Below, piece by piece: positions 7,895-16,855 of a stretch of DNA of 64,000 nucleotides; the first letter of the stretch is position 1; each line of letters opens with the position of its first letter. A program made the translations under genes and the position numbers. The notes under the pieces were generated by a model. It was not told the DNA's origin, did not search any database, and worked only from the letters and a program-made list of their open reading frames with translations. Source of the stretch: Chlorobaculum thiosulfatiphilum (GTDB lineage: Bacteria; Bacteroidota; Chlorobiia; Chlorobiales; Chlorobiaceae); NCBI RefSeq assembly GCF_006265165.1, contig NZ_VDCH01000006.1, positions 1-64,000 of the forward strand. Reading direction: 5' to 3'.

Positions 7895-10800
7895 ATGACT
7901 GTCAATAAAGAGCCTGATGCCGCGCGGGCAGTTCCTGCCGTCAAGCGCGAGATACCTTATAACTACACCTCTGCAAGCGACCGCCAGGCGATTTCGTTCA
8001 TCCTGGGCGAAGAGGTCGTCCGGCAGATCGACGAACTGCGCGACCTCCGTGTGACCGGCCGCTCGGCCCGCCTGCTCATGCAGCTCTTCGGCGATATTCT
8101 CATTCATGGCCGCAATCCCTATCTGTTCCAGGAGCTGATCGGCTCGGAGCGGAGGCGCGACCGGATTTTCGAACACGCCCGCAAGGACATCGAGACAATC
8201 CAGTCGTCGGCCAACGGTGAGCCGAGAGTGATGGCGATCGTGCAGACCCTTCGCGCGAAGCTGGAGAAGTTCCGCGCCGAAATCGAGCGGCTGCCGGAGT
8301 TCCGGCGCAAGCTCAAAAAGGAGCTGGCCCCCATCGTTGGCACGAGGAACGTGCTGTTCGATCCCTTTTCGATTGTCGCCCACGCCACCGACGCCACCGA
8401 CTGGCGCTTGTACCTTCCGGTGGCTGTCGTGACGCCGGACGACGAGGCGCAGGTCGCCCCGCTCATCGCGGCAATCGCAAAGCTCGGTCTGCGCGTGATT
8501 CCGCGCGGCGCGGGCACCGGACTCACCGGCGGCGCGGTGCCGCTGCGCTCGGACTGCGTCATCATCAACACCGAGAAGCTGAACCACGTGCGCGGCATCA
8601 CCGAACGGACGTTCCATCTGAAGGACGGCCACACGGTGCCGGGCAAGGTGATCGAGGTCGAGGCGGGCGTCATTACCGAGGCGGCCATGCACCACGCCGA
8701 CCAGCACGGCCTCGTCTTCGCCACCGACCCCACCAGCGAGTGGGCCTGCACCATCGGCGGCAACATCGCCGAGAACGCGGGCGGCAAGATGGCCGTGCGC
8801 TGGGGCACCTGCATCGACAACCTGCTCGAATGGAAAATCGCCATGCCGGGCGGCAAGCTGTGGACAGTGCGGCGAACCGACCACCAGTTACGCAAGATTC
8901 TGCCGGAGGATACCGTGACCTACGAGGTGCTCGACCAGCACGGCGCGCCGCTCAAACGGATCGCGCTGCGCGGCACCGAAATCCGCAAGCAGGGGCTGTG
9001 GAAGGACATCACCAACAAGGCGCTCGGCGGCGTGCCCGGCCTCCAGAAGGAGGGAACCGACGGCGTCATCACCTCGGCGGTGTTCGTGCTCTATCCGAAA
9101 TATGAAGAAAAGCGCACGCTCTGCCTGGAGTTCTTCGGCCCCGACATGGACGAGGCGAGCCGGGTGATCGTCGAACTCGCGAAGGCGTTTCCCTACCAGA
9201 ATGTCGATCACGAAACGCTGCTCGCCCTCGAGCACTTCGACGACGAGTACATCCGCGCCATCGACTACAAGGTGAAGGCCACCCGCCCGCAGACGCCCAA
9301 GGCGGTGCTGCTGATCGACATCGCCGGGCACTCGGAATCGGAGGTCGAGGCGGGCGTGGAGCGCGTTCGCAACCTGCTCGAAAAGCACCCGAACACCCTG
9401 ATGTTCGTGGCGCGTGACGAGGCCGAAGCAACGCTGTTCTGGGCGGATCGCAAGAAGCTCGGCGCGATTGCCCGGCGCACCAACGCCTTCAAGCTGAACG
9501 AGGATATTGTCATCCCGATCGACCAGCTCGCCGTGTTCGCCCGCTTCATCGACGACCTGAACGTCGAGGAGGAGCGTTTCGCGCAGTTGAAGTACGTTGA
9601 CCGGATCGACGCGATGCTGCGCGAAAGCAGCAATCCGGAAAAACTCACGCCATTCGAGGCGAAGATTCCGGCGGGCCTCGGCCTGTGCGACCTGATCGGC
9701 AACCGCCTCGAAGCCGCCGATCCGCTGCTGTTGCGCTCGCTGACGCTTTTGCAGGAGTTCCGCACCGAGCTGAAGCAGCTCTTCCGGGGCTATCCGAAAA
9801 CGCTTGACGCCATCGAAGCAGCTTACAAGCACGTGCGCGACCGGCGCATCGTGCTGGCCACGCACATGCACGCCGGCGACGGCAACGTGCACGTCAACGT
9901 GCCGGTGCTCTCCAACGACCGGCCGATGCTCGACCGCGCCGATCACGTCATCGACATGGTAATGGAAAAAGTGATTTCGCTTGGCGGCGTCGTTTCCGGC
10001 GAGCACGGCATCGGCGTCACGAAGCTGAAGTACATGGACAAAGCGCGCATCGAGGAGCTGACCGCCTATCGCCGCGAGGTCGATCCGGACGGCATCATGA
10101 ACCCCGGCAAGCTGGAGGATTACGAAGCGCTGAACCACATTTTCACCCCGTCGTTCAACCTGCTGGAGCTGGAGGCGCACATTCTCAAGCGCGGCAAGCT
10201 CGAAGAGTTGTCGAAGAAGGTGGACTACTGCATCCGTTGCGGCAAGTGCAAGCCGGACTGCTGCGTTTACTACCCGGCGCGCGGCATGTTCTACCATCCG
10301 CGCAACAAGAACCTGGCCATCGGTTCGCTCATCGAGGCGCTGCTCTACGACGCCCAGCGCGAGCGTTCGACCGATTTCCGCCTCTTGCAGTGGCTGGAGG
10401 AGGTGGCCGATCACTGCACCATCTGCCACAAGTGTTTGAAACCCTGCCCGGTGGACATCGATTCGGGCGAGGTCTCGATTCTCGAACGGGAGATTCTCTC
10501 AGCGCGCGGCTTCAAGAATTCGCCGCCCATCACCAAGATGACGCTGAACTACCTGGCCAACCGCTCGCCATTCTACAACAAGATGTTCCGCAACACGGTG
10601 CTGCGGATTGGCGGGGCCGTCCAGCGGGCCGGCACGAAAATGACCGCGCCGCTCCAGGCATCCGATGCGCAGAATGTGCTGCCGCCGCTGCGGCTCTTGC
10701 GCTCGGCGGTGCCGCCGGTGCCGGAAAAGACGCTGCGCGACGTGCTGCCGCCCTGCGACAGCGACCAGGTGCTGGTGTTCGAGCCAACCGGCAAGGAACC

Positions 10801-11557
10801 GGCCTCGACGGTGCTCTACTTCCCCGGCTGCGGCTCGGAGCGGCTGCACTCGACCATCTCGATGGCCGCGATCCACATTCTGCTCGAAACCGGTACGCGC
10901 GTGGTGCTGCCGCCGCCTTTTCTGTGCTGCGGCTTCCCGCTGCACGTCAACGCCAAAGAGGAGGAGTACGCCTCGATCGTGCTGCGCAACACGGTGATGT
11001 TCAGCCAGATTCGCGAGATGTTCTCCTATTTCGATTTCGACGCCTGCGTCATCTCCTGCGGCACCTGCATGGAGGGACTCGAAATCATGGACGCCCCGAA
11101 GCTCTTCGGCAACCGGATCATCGATGTCTCGCGCTACGCTTACGAAAAAGGGATGCGGGTTGACGGCGGCGAGACAGGAAGCCTCTACCACGCCCCCTGC
11201 CACGACTCGCTGAAAGGCAAGGCCTGCGACCTGTTGCGCGATGTCGGCGGCTTCGGCAAGGTGACCGACGTGCCGCACTGCTGCTCGGAGGCGGGAACGC
11301 TGGCGCTGTCGCGGCCCGACATCACCGACTCGATGCTGCACCGCAAGCGCGAAGCGCTGAAGGAGTCGATGCACGGCGCGCCGACGGCGACGATACTGAC
11401 CAACTGCCCCTCGTGCGTGCAGGGCCTCGGGCGCAACCACGACATGGGCGTCGAACCGAAGCACATCGCCGTGGCGCTGGCCGAAAAGCACTCCGGCCCC
11501 GACTGGATGGAACGCTTCCTCGCCCAGGCCGCGAAGGCCCAGGCGGTGCTGTTTTGA
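7895..11557 (+). CDS. DUF3683 FAD-linked oxidase / Fe-S fusion (D-lactate/glycolate dehydrogenase-like)
   Basis: The 1220-residue protein fuses four parts. Residues 1-150 are DUF3683-like. A PCMH-type FAD domain follows (about 170-400; RVIPRGAGTGLTGGAVPL is the FAD-binding signature) with its substrate cap domain to about 760. Next come two ferredoxin-type 4Fe-4S motifs, CIRCGKCKPDCC near 778 and CTICHKCLKPCP near 840. Last are two CCG domains (FPGCGSERL, CCGFPLHV, SCGTCMEG, then APCHDSLKG, CCSEAGTL, NCPSCVQGLG). This corresponds to GlcD and GlcF, or a quinone-linked D-lactate or D-2-hydroxyacid dehydrogenase, joined in one chain. It probably passes electrons from a 2-hydroxyacid through FAD and Fe-S clusters to membrane quinone or another carrier. 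It stands alone and ends just before a hairpin terminator. The substrate cannot be read from sequence. Confidence 0.85.
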   Translation: MTVNKEPDAARAVPAVKREIPYNYTSASDRQAISFILGEEVVRQIDELRDLRVTGRSARLLMQLFGDILIHGRNPYLFQELIGSERRRDRIFEHARKDIETIQSSANGEPRVMAIVQTLRAKLEKFRAEIERLPEFRRKLKKELAPIVGTRNVLFDPFSIVAHATDATDWRLYLPVAVVTPDDEAQVAPLIAAIAKLGLRVIPRGAGTGLTGGAVPLRSDCVIINTEKLNHVRGITERTFHLKDGHTVPGKVIEVEAGVITEAAMHHADQHGLVFATDPTSEWACTIGGNIAENAGGKMAVRWGTCIDNLLEWKIAMPGGKLWTVRRTDHQLRKILPEDTVTYEVLDQHGAPLKRIALRGTEIRKQGLWKDITNKALGGVPGLQKEGTDGVITSAVFVLYPKYEEKRTLCLEFFGPDMDEASRVIVELAKAFPYQNVDHETLLALEHFDDEYIRAIDYKVKATRPQTPKAVLLIDIAGHSESEVEAGVERVRNLLEKHPNTLMFVARDEAEATLFWADRKKLGAIARRTNAFKLNEDIVIPIDQLAVFARFIDDLNVEEERFAQLKYVDRIDAMLRESSNPEKLTPFEAKIPAGLGLCDLIGNRLEAADPLLLRSLTLLQEFRTELKQLFRGYPKTLDAIEAAYKHVRDRRIVLATHMHAGDGNVHVNVPVLSNDRPMLDRADHVIDMVMEKVISLGGVVSGEHGIGVTKLKYMDKARIEELTAYRREVDPDGIMNPGKLEDYEALNHIFTPSFNLLELEAHILKRGKLEELSKKVDYCIRCGKCKPDCCVYYPARGMFYHPRNKNLAIGSLIEALLYDAQRERSTDFRLLQWLEEVADHCTICHKCLKPCPVDIDSGEVSILEREILSARGFKNSPPITKMTLNYLANRSPFYNKMFRNTVLRIGGAVQRAGTKMTAPLQASDAQNVLPPLRLLRSAVPPVPEKTLRDVLPPCDSDQVLVFEPTGKEPASTVLYFPGCGSERLHSTISMAAIHILLETGTRVVLPPPFLCCGFPLHVNAKEEEYASIVLRNTVMFSQIREMFSYFDFDACVISCGTCMEGLEIMDAPKLFGNRIIDVSRYAYEKGMRVDGGETGSLYHAPCHDSLKGKACDLLRDVGGFGKVTDVPHCCSEAGTLALSRPDITDSMLHRKREALKESMHGAPTATILTNCPSCVQGLGRNHDMGVEPKHIAVALAEKHSGPDWMERFLAQAAKAQAVLF

Positions 11558-11906
11558 ATAATGAATGATGAATTGAAAGGGCGGGCCTCGGTGTCCGCCT
11601 TTTTTTCGCTTCGGATGGATCCCGCATCAGCCATGAACGCCTGGATTTCCCCACCATAATGTCTTTTTTCCCGGCACTCAACGATATACCGACGCGGATG
11701 TAGTTTTTCGACGCCGCCTTGACATGGCTATGATGATCCGGATAACTTTTTCAAGCGACGGTAAAAAAAGGAGTTACAGTCGATCGAGCGTCGTGGTGAA
11801 AACAATTCTGACCGTTTGGCATGTTATTTGATCAAAAAATAATGGAGCGCAGGTCAATCATGACCATCGCCATCATGCAACTCACAACGCTGAACGGAAC
11901 ACGACT
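11558..11906. other. 349-bp spacer with repeat, terminator and leader
   Basis: The first 20 bases after the oxidoreductase stop are an ATGAATGATGAATTG-type short repeat, followed by the hairpin listed separately. The rest has no convincing gene. A frame from 11821 overlaps the next gene in another frame and looks like chance coding. The promoter of the small downstream gene is probably here but was not localised. Confidence 0.4.
11577..11607 (+). terminator. Rho-independent terminator of the oxidoreductase gene
   Basis: A GC-rich hairpin (GGCGG, loop GCCTCGGTGT, CCGCC) is followed by seven T. It sits 20 bp after the stop codon and directly after an ATGAAT-type repeat. Confidence 0.6.
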
Positions 11907-12272
11907 ATGTACACCATCATCAACGAAGAAACCTACATCAAGGTTACGTTTAACGGCGGCGTCAGCTTTTCAGCGATTCTCGAAGCATTCCTTCGCATCG
12001 CCGCGCTGCCCGGATACAAGCACAAGAACCGCATCTGGATCTTCAGGCAAAACGACGAGGCAAGCCTTTCGCTCTCGACCATCTCCGAGGTCATTCCGAT
12101 TATCGGGGAACTCGACACGCCAGGCAAAAGAAAGAGCAAAGTGGCGATCGTGCTGCAAAACGGCATCGACAGCGCCATCAGCGGACTTTTCAGCGACGAA
12201 GAAAAAACAGGCTCACGCAGCATCGACCTCTTCGAAAACCTCGACAGCGCCGTCCAGTGGATAGCGGCGTGA
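11907..12272 (+). CDS. small STAS/SpoIIAA-like hypothetical protein
   Basis: The 121-residue protein (MYTIINEETYIKVTFNGGVS) has no signal peptide or membrane segment. The alternation of strands and helices, the 'RIWIFR', 'KVAIVLQNG' strands and the final 'ENLDSAVQWIA' helix resemble SpoIIAA/STAS-like small proteins that bear on an aspartate or phenol-binding fold. The resemblance is structural guesswork rather than a clear motif match. It is a monocistron between two hairpins. Function is unknown. Confidence 0.65.
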   Translation: MYTIINEETYIKVTFNGGVSFSAILEAFLRIAALPGYKHKNRIWIFRQNDEASLSLSTISEVIPIIGELDTPGKRKSKVAIVLQNGIDSAISGLFSDEEKTGSRSIDLFENLDSAVQWIAA

Positions 12273-12320
12273 AGAGAATTATGAATGTTGAATGATGAAT
12301 TGAATAAGAATGAATTTTCA

Positions 12321-12344
12321 GGGGCGGATCCGCGAGTCCGCCCT
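12321..12344. terminator. bidirectional hairpin between convergent genes
   Basis: GGGCGGA (12322-12328) pairs with TCCGCCC (12337-12343) over an eight-base loop. It lies between the small hypothetical gene and the convergent reductase gene, preceded by an ATGAATGTTGAATGATG-type repeat. The T-run is poor (TTCCCTTTTCC), so it may be a REP-like repeat doubling as a terminator. Confidence 0.5.
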
Positions 12345-12371
12345 TCCCTTTTCCTATCCGACCTATCAAAG

Positions 12372-13232
12372 CTACAGCACTCCCCCACCTAAACGCCACT
12401 CTCCGTCACTGGTGAAGAACCGCTCATTGCGATACCCGAACAGTGACGCCGCCAGCCGGGCGAGCATGAGCAGCAACGGCTGGTAGCGTAGTGTGCCACC
12501 TTGCCCGCTCGCGGCCCGGATTGCGGGAACCAGCTTTGCCGCCACCGTTTCGGGCGTTTCGGCCATCGCGTTGAAGAAGCGCTTCTGCGCGGGCGTGGCG
12601 TCGCGAAGCAACAGGTCGGTCAGCACCAGTCCGGGACTCAGCTCGTGAACGCCAACCGAGCGCTTTCCGGCGGCGTCGAGTTCCTGGCGAAGCAGCTCGC
12701 TCATGATCGCCACGGCCCGCTTGGATGCGCGATGCGGCACAGAAGTGGGCGACGAACGGAGGCCAGCAGCGGTAAATCCCATGTTGAACAGATGATAGCG
12801 CGGCCCGCCCTCGCCCGCGGGCTGGCGAAGCATGACGCGCAACGCCTCCGCGCAAAGCATCATGCTGCCGGAAAGATTGGTGCGGCAGGTCTCGTCGATG
12901 TCGTCGAGATCGAGCTGCCAGAGCGGCCGACGCATCCGGCCCGCCGTGCCTGCATTGTTGATCCAGCGATCGATGACGCCAAGCTTGGCTGCCGCGAAGG
13001 CGGCAAAAGCCGCAGCCTGCCGGGAGTCGGAAACGTCGCAGGCAATGCCATGCGCCTCCTCGCCCGGCGCATCGCTTGCGAGGGTTTGCAACGAAGACGC
13101 CAGATTCGATTCGTGGCGCGAACAGATCACCACGCGATCACCCGCGCGCAAAAACTCACGCGCCATAGCCAGCCCAAGTCCGGCAGTGCCGCCGGTAATT
13201 ACGACGCCAAGAGATGCGGAGCGACTCTTCAT
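12372..13232 (-). CDS. NYC1/NOL-like short-chain reductase with altered active site
   Basis: The start MKSRSASLGVVITGG gives 286 residues; the longer frame upstream is unlikely. The NADP-binding motif TGGTAGLG (13-20), NNAG (92-95) and an HELSPGLVLTDLLL segment near 197-209 are clear. Long stretches (VVICSRHE, CDVSD, RWINNAG, AETPETVAAKLVPAIRA) follow the plant chlorophyll b reductases NYC1 and NOL, which reduce the 7-formyl group. The catalytic YxxxK motif reads HRASK here: His167 (CAT) replaces Tyr, and the usual serine upstream is also not obvious. It may therefore be inactive, or act with a different proton donor. A role in bacteriochlorophyll metabolism is plausible for the organism but is inference. 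A promoter-like sequence lies about 115 bp upstream. Confidence 0.8.
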   Translation of the reverse strand: MKSRSASLGVVITGGTAGLGLAMAREFLRAGDRVVICSRHESNLASSLQTLASDAPGEEAHGIACDVSDSRQAAAFAAFAAAKLGVIDRWINNAGTAGRMRRPLWQLDLDDIDETCRTNLSGSMMLCAEALRVMLRQPAGEGGPRYHLFNMGFTAAGLRSSPTSVPHRASKRAVAIMSELLRQELDAAGKRSVGVHELSPGLVLTDLLLRDATPAQKRFFNAMAETPETVAAKLVPAIRAASGQGGTLRYQPLLLMLARLAASLFGYRNERFFTSDGEWRLGGGVL

Positions 13233-13348
13233 ACAGTGCAATGGTACCAGTGATTTTTTCAGGAAAAGAGAAAATAGCGTGGCGAGTAATGACGAACAAA
13301 TGAAGCTCGGCCAGGATGGCGTACTGCGCATTCTGCTACTGGCTTTTC

Positions 13349-13375
13349 ATTATACTTTTTACTTTGCTTTGTAAA
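13349..13375 (-). promoter_or_regulatory. possible sigma-70 promoter of the NYC1-like gene
   Basis: On the minus strand TTTACA (13370-13375) and TATAAT (13349-13354) are separated by 15 bp, short for sigma-70. The sequence overlaps a 22-nt motif that recurs at 22515-22536. It lies about 115 bp before the reductase start. Confidence 0.35.
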
Positions 13376-13518
13376 GCTCTTTATTATACCAAAACAAAAA
13401 AGAGATAAGGCGACAACAGCCTGGCCTGCGCGAGTCATGACGCCGGTGCATTCAGTTAAATTCCTTAAATTCAATCCCACTACAGAAGGCAATCCAAATC
13501 CAAAGTGAACGCGAGCGT

Positions 13519-15762
13519 ATGGAATCCTACTACCATAACTTTCTTGAGGAGTTCCATTTGCCGTTGACCAACCCGGTGCTGGTCTTTTCGCTCGTACTTT
13601 TCGTTATTCTGCTCGCGCCGATTGTCTTCAAACGCTTCAACATTCCCGGCACGGTCGGCCTGATTCTCTCTGGTGTGCTTATCGGGCCGCACAGCCTGAA
13701 TCTTCTTGAAAAAAGCTCGGCGGTAGAGCTTTTCTCGACCATCGGCCTGCTCTACATTCTCTTTATCGCCGGTCTCGAACTCGATGTAAACGATTTCAGA
13801 AAAAACAAATACAAAAGCGTTCTCTTCGGAGCGCTGACCTTTGCAATCCCCATCGCCATCGGCTATCCGGTCTGCCGCTACCTGTTGAACTACCCCCTGA
13901 ACACCAGCCTCTTGACCGCCAGCATGTTCGCGACGCACACGCTGGTAGCCTACCCAATCGTGAGCCGCATGGGCGTCTCGAAAAACCAGGCCGTAGCCAT
14001 CACGGTAGGAGGCACGATCCTGACCGATACCGCCGTGCTGATCATTCTGGCGCTGATCATCAACTACAGCCAAGGCAGCATTGACCAGAGCTTCTGGCTG
14101 CACCTCGCCATTTCGTTTTCGATTTTCACGCTCATCGTCTTTCTCGTTCTGCCGGCTATCGCCCGCTGGTTTTTCACCCGGCTCGAAAACGAGAAGCATG
14201 CCCATTACATCTTCGTGCTTGCCGCCGTGTTCTTTTCGGCCTTCCTTGCAAAGGTCGCAGGAATCGAGCCGATCATTGGCGCTTTCGCGGCGGGCCTCGC
14301 CCTCAATCCACTCATCCCGAACGCTTCCGCGCTGATGAACCGCATCGAGTTCATCGGCAATTCGCTCTTCATCCCCTTCTTCCTCATCAGCGTCGGAATG
14401 CTGGTGGACATGAGAGTGATCATGAGCACCCCGATGTCGCTGATTATCGCGGCTATTTTGACGGTCGTGGCTCTCGCCGGAAAATGGGTAGCAGCAATGC
14501 TCACCCGGAAAGCGCTTGGATACACCAAGGCACAGGGCCAGATAATCTTTGGTCTGAGCAGCTCCCACGCCGCCGCCACCATCGCGATCATCCTCGTCGG
14601 CTACCAGGCCCGCATCATCGACCTGAACATTCTTAACGGCACCATCATCCTCATACTGGTGACCTGCATCGTGGCTTCATTGGTGACGGAAGCCGCATCC
14701 AAGAAGCTGGTGCTCGAAGAAAACGCCGCCGCGCCCGAAAAAGAGAGCGCACAGGGCGAAACCGACGAGCAGATTCTCTTGCCAATCGCCGACAGTAAGC
14801 CCTCCGAACGGGTGCTGGAGCTGGCCGTGATGATCCGGGAGAAGCTCTCCGCCAATCCGCTGACCCTACTGACCGTGGTGCCGAACGACAGCGAGGCTGA
14901 GCTGAATCTGAAAAAAGCGCGAAAAGAGCTGTCGCCGGCAGTCGATTTCGCGGCCTCGTTCGATACCCGCCTCAACATCGTCGCGACGATCGACTACAAC
15001 ATTTGCAGCGGCATCGGCAGAACGGTCAAGGAGTCTCAGTCAGACCTGATCATCCTCGACTGGCCAAGCCGTCACGGCTTCATCGAGAAGATGATCAACG
15101 ACAGTCCTGAAAGCATCGTCGGTTGCACCTGCAAAACCACGGTGATCTGCCATCTCACGCGCCCGCTGGCCATGCACCGCAGAGTCGTGGTTATCTGCCC
15201 GCCGCTCTCCGAAAAAGAGAAGGGATTCGCGCAGTGGGTGCGCAAAATGAGCCGCCTCTCGCAAGAGCTGGCCATTCCGCTGCTGTTCCACTGCGACCGC
15301 AAAAGCCGCCTGGCGATTACCGAGGCGCTGAAAACGAAGCTTTCCGGCTCGCCGGTTCTGTACCAGACCTTCAAAAACTTCCGCGAATGGGAGGATATAC
15401 CGAAACAGAAACTCCAGTTCAGGACTGACGACCTCATCGCATTCGTCAGCGCCCGCCGGGAGTCGATCTCCTACCACCCCTTTTTCGACCACGTGCCGGA
15501 ACGTCTCGAAAAGCATCTGCCCGACATCAGCAAGATCATGATCTATCCGGCGCAATTCAACTCCAGCAGCATCGAAGAGGGGTATGGCGATGTTATCGCC
15601 CCGAAATCCTTCCCGTTCGGAAGCGCGGTTATCCGAAAAATCGGAGAGGATGCCTCCGTATTCATCAAAAAAAATCAGTTACAAATCAGAAAAAAGCTCA
15701 AAAAGACACGTCAACGCCGCCAAAAAGATTTGGATAATCCCGAAAAGGGTACTAAAATGTAA
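13519..15762 (+). CDS. CPA2-family cation:proton antiporter with cytoplasmic C-terminal domain
   Basis: The 747-residue membrane protein has about 12 hydrophobic segments in its first 400 residues, with CPA2 hallmarks: PGTVGLILSGVLIGPHSL, GLLYILFIAGLELD, and a TDTAVLIILAL helix carrying the paired acidic position. Family members (KefB/KefC, NapA, GerN type) exchange Na+ or K+ for H+ across the inner membrane. The last 330 residues are soluble and look like two degenerate universal-stress-like (USP) halves (SPAVDFAASFDTRLNIVATIDYN; HRRVVVICPPLSEKEK) rather than a TrkA-N domain. Such domains usually bind nucleotides and may gate transport. The ion is unknown. The gene stands between divergent and unrelated neighbours. 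Confidence 0.88.
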   Translation: MESYYHNFLEEFHLPLTNPVLVFSLVLFVILLAPIVFKRFNIPGTVGLILSGVLIGPHSLNLLEKSSAVELFSTIGLLYILFIAGLELDVNDFRKNKYKSVLFGALTFAIPIAIGYPVCRYLLNYPLNTSLLTASMFATHTLVAYPIVSRMGVSKNQAVAITVGGTILTDTAVLIILALIINYSQGSIDQSFWLHLAISFSIFTLIVFLVLPAIARWFFTRLENEKHAHYIFVLAAVFFSAFLAKVAGIEPIIGAFAAGLALNPLIPNASALMNRIEFIGNSLFIPFFLISVGMLVDMRVIMSTPMSLIIAAILTVVALAGKWVAAMLTRKALGYTKAQGQIIFGLSSSHAAATIAIILVGYQARIIDLNILNGTIILILVTCIVASLVTEAASKKLVLEENAAAPEKESAQGETDEQILLPIADSKPSERVLELAVMIREKLSANPLTLLTVVPNDSEAELNLKKARKELSPAVDFAASFDTRLNIVATIDYNICSGIGRTVKESQSDLIILDWPSRHGFIEKMINDSPESIVGCTCKTTVICHLTRPLAMHRRVVVICPPLSEKEKGFAQWVRKMSRLSQELAIPLLFHCDRKSRLAITEALKTKLSGSPVLYQTFKNFREWEDIPKQKLQFRTDDLIAFVSARRESISYHPFFDHVPERLEKHLPDISKIMIYPAQFNSSSIEEGYGDVIAPKSFPFGSAVIRKIGEDASVFIKKNQLQIRKKLKKTRQRRQKDLDNPEKGTKM

Positions 15763-15833
15763 AGTTTTAAAAAACAATATATTAACGTCGTCAAAGACCC
15801 GCTCAGCGCGGGAGTTGACCAATCCCGCAGCCT

Positions 15834-16457
15834 ATGCAAAGAGAGCAACAATCCCGGACAGACCTTCGGGTTCTGAAAAGTCTCATGGTTTGCGCCGCCA
15901 TTGCCTCCTCGCTCTTTCTCCACTCCCCCTCGCTCATGGCCGCCGAAGAGGCGACCGAAATCACTTGCGCGGCCCCATCCGCCAATATGATCAAGCCGGT
16001 CAAACAATCGGCTGAAAACATCCGGAATCTTTTTACCAACGTCAAGCAGTACCTTGGCATCCGTTACCGTTTCGGCGGAGATACTCCATCCGGTTTCGAC
16101 TGTTCTGGCTTTGTCCGGTTCATGTTCAACAAGGAACTCGACGTCAATTTGCCGCATTCGTCACGTGAAATGGCCTCGATGGGCGCAAAGATTGACCGGA
16201 GCGAACTGCGGCCCGGCGATCTTGTCTTCTTCACGAACGGCAAAAACCGCATCAACCACGTAGGCATTTTCATCGGCAACGACACCTTCGTCCACTCCTC
16301 GCTCTCCAAGGGCATCACCCGCGACACTCTCAACGAAAACTACTACAACAAACGCTTCGCCACCGGCGTGCGTATTCTCGACGTGCAGGGCAGCCATCTC
16401 CAGGACGACCTCAGCAACCTGATCGAAGAGTCGATCGACGCCAACGCCGCCTCCTGA
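15834..16457 (+). CDS. secreted NlpC/P60 peptidoglycan hydrolase
   Basis: This 207-residue protein has a long N-terminal signal sequence (hydrophobic core about residues 14-35, ending LMAAEE). An NlpC/P60 cysteine peptidase domain fills residues 65-180. The catalytic triad is visible: Cys90 in DCSGF, His142 in NHVGIF and His154 in FVHSS. The conserved YRFGG and RPGDLVFF segments are present. Such enzymes cut the gamma-D-Glu-meso-DAP bond of peptidoglycan in the periplasm. There is no SH3 or LysM binding domain, so it is a minimal enzyme of Spr/MepS size. An internal Met at residue 18 is an alternative start. It follows the antiporter by 71 bp and may be cotranscribed. Confidence 0.88.
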   Translation: MQREQQSRTDLRVLKSLMVCAAIASSLFLHSPSLMAAEEATEITCAAPSANMIKPVKQSAENIRNLFTNVKQYLGIRYRFGGDTPSGFDCSGFVRFMFNKELDVNLPHSSREMASMGAKIDRSELRPGDLVFFTNGKNRINHVGIFIGNDTFVHSSLSKGITRDTLNENYYNKRFATGVRILDVQGSHLQDDLSNLIEESIDANAAS

Positions 16458-16855
16458 TTCCCATACGCAAAGGCAGATCAAGCCGGGGTGAATGCGGCCG
16501 ATTCTGACTGCCCTGCTGATTTCGGGCAGAGGCAAACAGGATGACCAACGCTGTAACGATCATATTCACCCTCTTTCCATCCTCACGCCTGAACGCCGCG
16601 CTCGATGCCCGGGTCATCGTTCTAACACATTCCGCAGCCCCCTTCATAAACCATAAGATGCTTTATTCTATTGAATTACGTATATTCACGCGGTGCCGTC
16701 AGACAGGCATGGAACCGTGGGCAATGCTGATCAATTCCTGTTGAATCAATCCATGCCCCTCATTCCAAAAAGGCGATATTATACTCTATAAAGATGTATT
16801 TCTGTATTTTGATTTTTGCTGACCACATGAACCTCGATCTCCGTCAGTCTGCATC
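16458..16855. other. 398-bp intergenic stretch
   Basis: A CTGCCC/GGGCAG hairpin lies near 16506-16530, without a T-run. Short frames at 16541-16744 (plus) and 16411-16647 (minus) have no ribosome site and no recognisable protein character. An AT-rich segment at 16770-16815 (ATTATACTCTATAAAG) probably contains the promoter of the next gene. Confidence 0.35.

Noticed and set aside
8888-10429. 513-codon frame opposite the FAD/Fe-S oxidoreductase
   Set aside because: Antisense shadow of a gene with full domain support; no recognisable domain.
16541-16744. 67-codon plus-strand frame with hydrophobic start
   Set aside because: No ribosome site, no conserved look, and the preceding hairpin and promoter-like DNA suggest intergenic sequence.
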